From: Halorhodospira sp.
GTDB taxonomy: Bacteria > Pseudomonadota > Gammaproteobacteria > Nitrococcales > Halorhodospiraceae
Assembly (NCBI GenBank): GCA_007127935.1
Contig: SKYL01000351.1
Span: 1 to 8,141 of the forward strand
DNA length: 8,141 nucleotides
Reading direction: 5' to 3'
The notes below the pieces were generated by a model. It worked only from the letters and a program-made list of their open reading frames with translations, made no database searches and was not told the origin of the DNA. This document shows positions 5,506-8,141 of this stretch, piece by piece (the stretch's first letter is position 1; each line of letters begins with the position of its first letter). Made by a program: the position numbers and the translations under genes.

Positions 5506-7629
5506 ATCGTTGCCAGTCCACCGCCGGCGGCGGGCGGTCCCACGGTGTTGGGGAGCTGGGAGTGGGATGTGCTTGACGACCGGATGCGTTGGTCGGACGA
5601 GGTCTACCGGATTCTCGGTTTGCCGGATCGGGCCGGTGCGCCCGATTCGAAGGTGCTGCTGGATGCCGTGCATCCCGACGAGCGCGAGTCCTTCCAGAAG
5701 GCCATTGACGATGCCCTGGAGGGGATGCCGTGCGATATGGTCCACCGTCTGCGGTCCGTCGACGGGTGTGAGAAGCAGGTCCGGCACATGGCAGCGGCGA
5801 TCTTCGATGAGAGCGGTGAGCCGCTGCGGCTGATCGGCACCCTGGAGGACATCACCGCCCGGGAGGCGGCGCCGGCCGGTCCCGATCCGGACCAGGCCGC
5901 CCGTTATCGCGCCCTGTTCGAAGAGACACCGGACGCGGTATTGCTCCTGGAACGGCGCCGGATCGTGGAGTGCAACCGTGCGGCGCTGCGCCTGTTCGGT
6001 TGCCCGTCTCCGGACCGGTTGCATGGCAAGGGACTGGGCGAGCTCTCTCCCCGGGATCAACTGGACGGGACCGACTCCATCACCCTGGCCAACCAACGGG
6101 TGCAGGAGGCCTTGGAGCGGGGGCGGAGCCAGTTCGAGTGGACCGGCCGCAGGCAGGACACCGGGACGGAGTTCCCCGCCGAGGTGGTGTTGAGCCGCCT
6201 GGAGATCGGCGGTGAGCAGATCGTCCAGGCGGTAGTGCGGGACATGACCCTCTTCAAGGAGGCGGAACGCAAGTTGATTCATGAGGCCCATCACGACCCG
6301 TTGACCGAGCTGCCCAACCGGCGGCAGTTCGAGGAGTTGCTGAACAAAGCGCTCTCGTCGGCAAGGCGGCAAGGACGGCCGGTGGCGGTGATCTTCCTCG
6401 ACCTCGACGGCTTCAAACGGGTCAACGACTCCCTGGGTCACCACTGGGGGGACGCCCTGCTCCAGTCCGTCGCCGAGCGGCTCAAGCAGTTGGTGCGGGT
6501 GGAGGATACGGTGGGACGTCTGGGTGGAGATGAATTCACCATCCTGGTGGAGCACCTGGAGCGCACCGAGGACGTGGCGGTGCTGGCCGAGCGGGTGGTG
6601 GCCGCGCTGGGGGAGCCGCACGAGATCGCCGGGCGGATCATCCGCGTCTCCGCCAGCCTCGGCATCAGCATCTCCAACCGGGATGGGGAGACCGCCAAGG
6701 AACTCCTGGGCAAGGCCGACGCCGCCATGTACCGCGCCAAGGAGGAGGGGCGGAACATGTACCGGTTCTATACGGAAGACCTCACCCACCGGGCACGGGA
6801 ACGGGAGCGGCTGCGCCACGAGTTGCACCACGCCATTGAAAACGGCCAGTTCGTGCTCCAGTACCAGCCGCAGATCGAGCTGGCGGACGGCCGGTTGGCG
6901 GGGGTGGAGGCGTTGGTGCGCTGGGACCATGCGGAGCGGGGGCTCCTCTCGCCCCACCGGTTCATCCCATTGGCCGAGGAGAGCGGCCAGATCGTCCGAC
7001 TCGGGGAGTGGGTGCTTCGCTCGGCGTGCCGCCAGGCGAAACTTTGGCTCGATGACGGGATCGAGTTCGGCCGGGTGGCGATCAACCTGGGCTCGTCCCA
7101 GATTGAATGCGGACAGTTGGTGGAGACGGTGCGGAAAGTCCTGGGTGAGACCGGGCTGCCCGGCGACCGCCTGGAGCTGGAGGTGGCCGAGGAGATCCTC
7201 GGGGAGTGGTATCAGGCCCGCCGCCGGCTGCACCCGTTGCGTGAGTTGGGCGTCCGGGTGGCGGTGGACCACTACGGCACCAGTTGCTCGTCGGCGCTCC
7301 ATTTCCGGGAACTGCCCATCGACCAGATCAAGATCGATAAAAGCTTCGTGCGCCACCTGCCCGACGATGACAATGCGGTGGCCGTGGTCCGGGCCATGAT
7401 CGCCATGGCCCGGGCGCTGAATCTGACGGTGATCGCCGAAGGGGTGGAGCGGGATGTGCAGCCGCCGTTTCTTCGCCGGGAGGGGTGTCACCGGGGGCAG
7501 GGGTACTACTGGGGCCGTCCCCAGACCCTGCCGGAGTTCTCCCGCGCTATCGGGCCAGCAGCCGCATCAGGATCTCTTCATAGACCTCGGAAAGGCGCTC
7601 CAAGTCGGTCACGGCCACGCACTCGTTGA
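5503..7629 (+). CDS. PAS-PAS-GGDEF-EAL cyclic-di-GMP signalling protein
   Basis: This 708-residue protein has no membrane segment, so it should be cytosolic. Residues about 15-118 form a PAS domain of the PAS_3 type (WEWDVLDDRMRWSDEVYRIL ... GTLEDITARE), and about 131-252 form a second PAS domain. The diguanylate cyclase domain (about 255-425) has the intact active site GGDEF at 341-345 and the inhibitory I-site Arg332-x-x-Asp335. The EAL domain (about 435-690) keeps Glu469 of EAL, Asn528, Glu560, Asp589, Lys610, Asp612, Glu646, Glu649 and Gln666. The usual DDFGTG loop reads DHYGTS, so His590 replaces a metal-binding aspartate. Cyclase activity is likely, while phosphodiesterase activity is doubtful. 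The EAL fold ends near GYYWGRPQTLPEFSRAI; the last 22 or so residues are a basic tail encoded over the opposite dapE gene. Its signal and targets are unknown. Confidence 0.93.
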   Translation: MIVASPPPAAGGPTVLGSWEWDVLDDRMRWSDEVYRILGLPDRAGAPDSKVLLDAVHPDERESFQKAIDDALEGMPCDMVHRLRSVDGCEKQVRHMAAAIFDESGEPLRLIGTLEDITAREAAPAGPDPDQAARYRALFEETPDAVLLLERRRIVECNRAALRLFGCPSPDRLHGKGLGELSPRDQLDGTDSITLANQRVQEALERGRSQFEWTGRRQDTGTEFPAEVVLSRLEIGGEQIVQAVVRDMTLFKEAERKLIHEAHHDPLTELPNRRQFEELLNKALSSARRQGRPVAVIFLDLDGFKRVNDSLGHHWGDALLQSVAERLKQLVRVEDTVGRLGGDEFTILVEHLERTEDVAVLAERVVAALGEPHEIAGRIIRVSASLGISISNRDGETAKELLGKADAAMYRAKEEGRNMYRFYTEDLTHRARERERLRHELHHAIENGQFVLQYQPQIELADGRLAGVEALVRWDHAERGLLSPHRFIPLAEESGQIVRLGEWVLRSACRQAKLWLDDGIEFGRVAINLGSSQIECGQLVETVRKVLGETGLPGDRLELEVAEEILGEWYQARRRLHPLRELGVRVAVDHYGTSCSSALHFRELPIDQIKIDKSFVRHLPDDDNAVAVVRAMIAMARALNLTVIAEGVERDVQPPFLRREGCHRGQGYYWGRPQTLPEFSRAIGPAAASGSLHRPRKGAPSRSRPRTR

Positions 7630-8141
7630 CTTTGTGGATGGTGGCGCTCACCGGGCCGAGTTCCACCACCTCGCTGCCGGTGGGGGCCACAAAGCGGCCG
7701 TCCGATGTCCCGCCGCCGGTGGACCGGACCGGCGGCGTCCCCAGTTGTTCTTCCACGGCGTCGCTCACCGCCTTCAGAAGCGCACCGTCCCGGGTGACAA
7801 AGGGCGTGCCCGAGTGGCGCCACTCCAGGGTGTGGGAGAGCCGGTGGCGTTGTAGCAGGGCGCCTACCCGCTCCTGGATCGCGGTGGCCGTCACCTCCGG
7901 GGAATAGCGCAGATTGAAGAGGATCTCGGCCTCCCCGGGGATTACATTGTCCGCCCCGGTGCCGGCGTGGATGTTGGAGATCTGCAAGGTGGTGGGCGGG
8001 AACAGTTCGTCGCCCTCGTCCCAGCGGATGGCCACCAGTTCGGCCAGCATCGGCGCCGCCGCGTGGATCGGGTTGAGGGCCGCCTCGGGATAGGCGACGT
8101 GGCCCTGCTCGCCGTGGATGGTCAGCCGCCCCGTCAGTGAG
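7547..8141 (-). CDS. dapE: Succinyl-diaminopimelate desuccinylase, N-terminal part missing
   Basis: DapE is a cytosolic di-zinc M20-family hydrolase that splits N-succinyl-LL-diaminopimelate into succinate and LL-diaminopimelate, late in the pathway that DapB opens. The window holds the last 197 residues, starting in frame at 8140 with SLTGRLTIHGEQGHVAYP. That corresponds to about residue 180 of the roughly 375-residue E. coli enzyme, so the N-terminal catalytic half with most zinc ligands is beyond the right edge. Visible family motifs are NIHAGTGADNVIPGE in the dimerisation domain, STGGGTSDGRF, and ELGPVSATIHKVNECV, whose histidine matches the zinc ligand His349 of E. coli. The stop is TAG (7549-7547 on the minus strand). 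The gene converges on the GGDEF-EAL gene with an 83-base tail overlap. The apparent ATG at 8050 is internal. Confidence 0.96.
   Translation of the reverse strand, partial: SLTGRLTIHGEQGHVAYPEAALNPIHAAAPMLAELVAIRWDEGDELFPPTTLQISNIHAGTGADNVIPGEAEILFNLRYSPEVTATAIQERVGALLQRHRLSHTLEWRHSGTPFVTRDGALLKAVSDAVEEQLGTPPVRSTGGGTSDGRFVAPTGSEVVELGPVSATIHKVNECVAVTDLERLSEVYEEILMRLLAR

Noticed and set aside
5268..5576. 102-residue plus-strand frame across the regulator/GGDEF-EAL gap
   Set aside because: It overlaps both neighbouring genes in another frame, would run through the operator and leader, and has no ribosome site or recognisable content.
5398..7491. 697-residue minus-strand reading frame opposite the GGDEF-EAL gene
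   Set aside because: It mirrors almost the whole sense gene and is rich in His, Pro, Arg and Gln with no fold or motif. It is best explained by high GC at third codon positions suppressing antisense stops.

Overview
The window is a GC-rich stretch of a bacterial chromosome, most likely from a gammaproteobacterium. The protein sequences of DnaK, DnaJ, DapB, MtgA and DapE all read closest, by eye, to the gammaproteobacterial forms, and the order dnaK-dnaJ-dapB is typical of that class. Acidic proteins and high GC would suit a Chromatiales/Ectothiorhodospiraceae-like organism, but this is only an impression; no rRNA or other phylogenetic marker is present.

Left part (1-4430): a same-strand run of dnaK (5' end cut off by the window), dnaJ, dapB and mtgA. 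The dnaJ stop and dapB start overlap (ATGA), and dapB and mtgA are 13 bases apart, so these genes probably share a transcript. The chaperone pair DnaK/DnaJ handles protein folding. DapB makes tetrahydrodipicolinate for lysine and diaminopimelate, and MtgA polymerises peptidoglycan glycan strands, so the tail of the operon has a cell-wall theme. A 14-bp hairpin lies between dnaK and dnaJ.

Middle part (4431-5502): a lone Crp/Fnr-family regulator gene (4606-5322) sits between two non-coding gaps of about 175 bases. Each gap contains one copy of the same 21-base motif (16 of 21 identical), built on a dyad TGTnCG-n4-CGnACA followed by TAACC. This has the size and symmetry of a Crp-family operator. 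One copy lies in front of the regulator's own gene and the other in front of the next gene. This is the most interesting signal in the window: it suggests autoregulation and control of the neighbouring cyclic-di-GMP gene. The second copy lies inside an 11-bp perfect inverted repeat.

Right part (5503-8141): a large PAS-PAS-GGDEF-EAL protein, predicted to make and/or break cyclic di-GMP. Its GGDEF site and inhibitory RxxD site are intact, but one metal-site aspartate of the EAL domain is replaced by histidine. Its 3' end overlaps, tail to tail by 83 bases, the 3' end of a minus-strand dapE gene, which runs off the right edge. dapE is a second lysine/diaminopimelate gene. No tRNA, rRNA, CRISPR, insertion sequence or prophage feature was seen.
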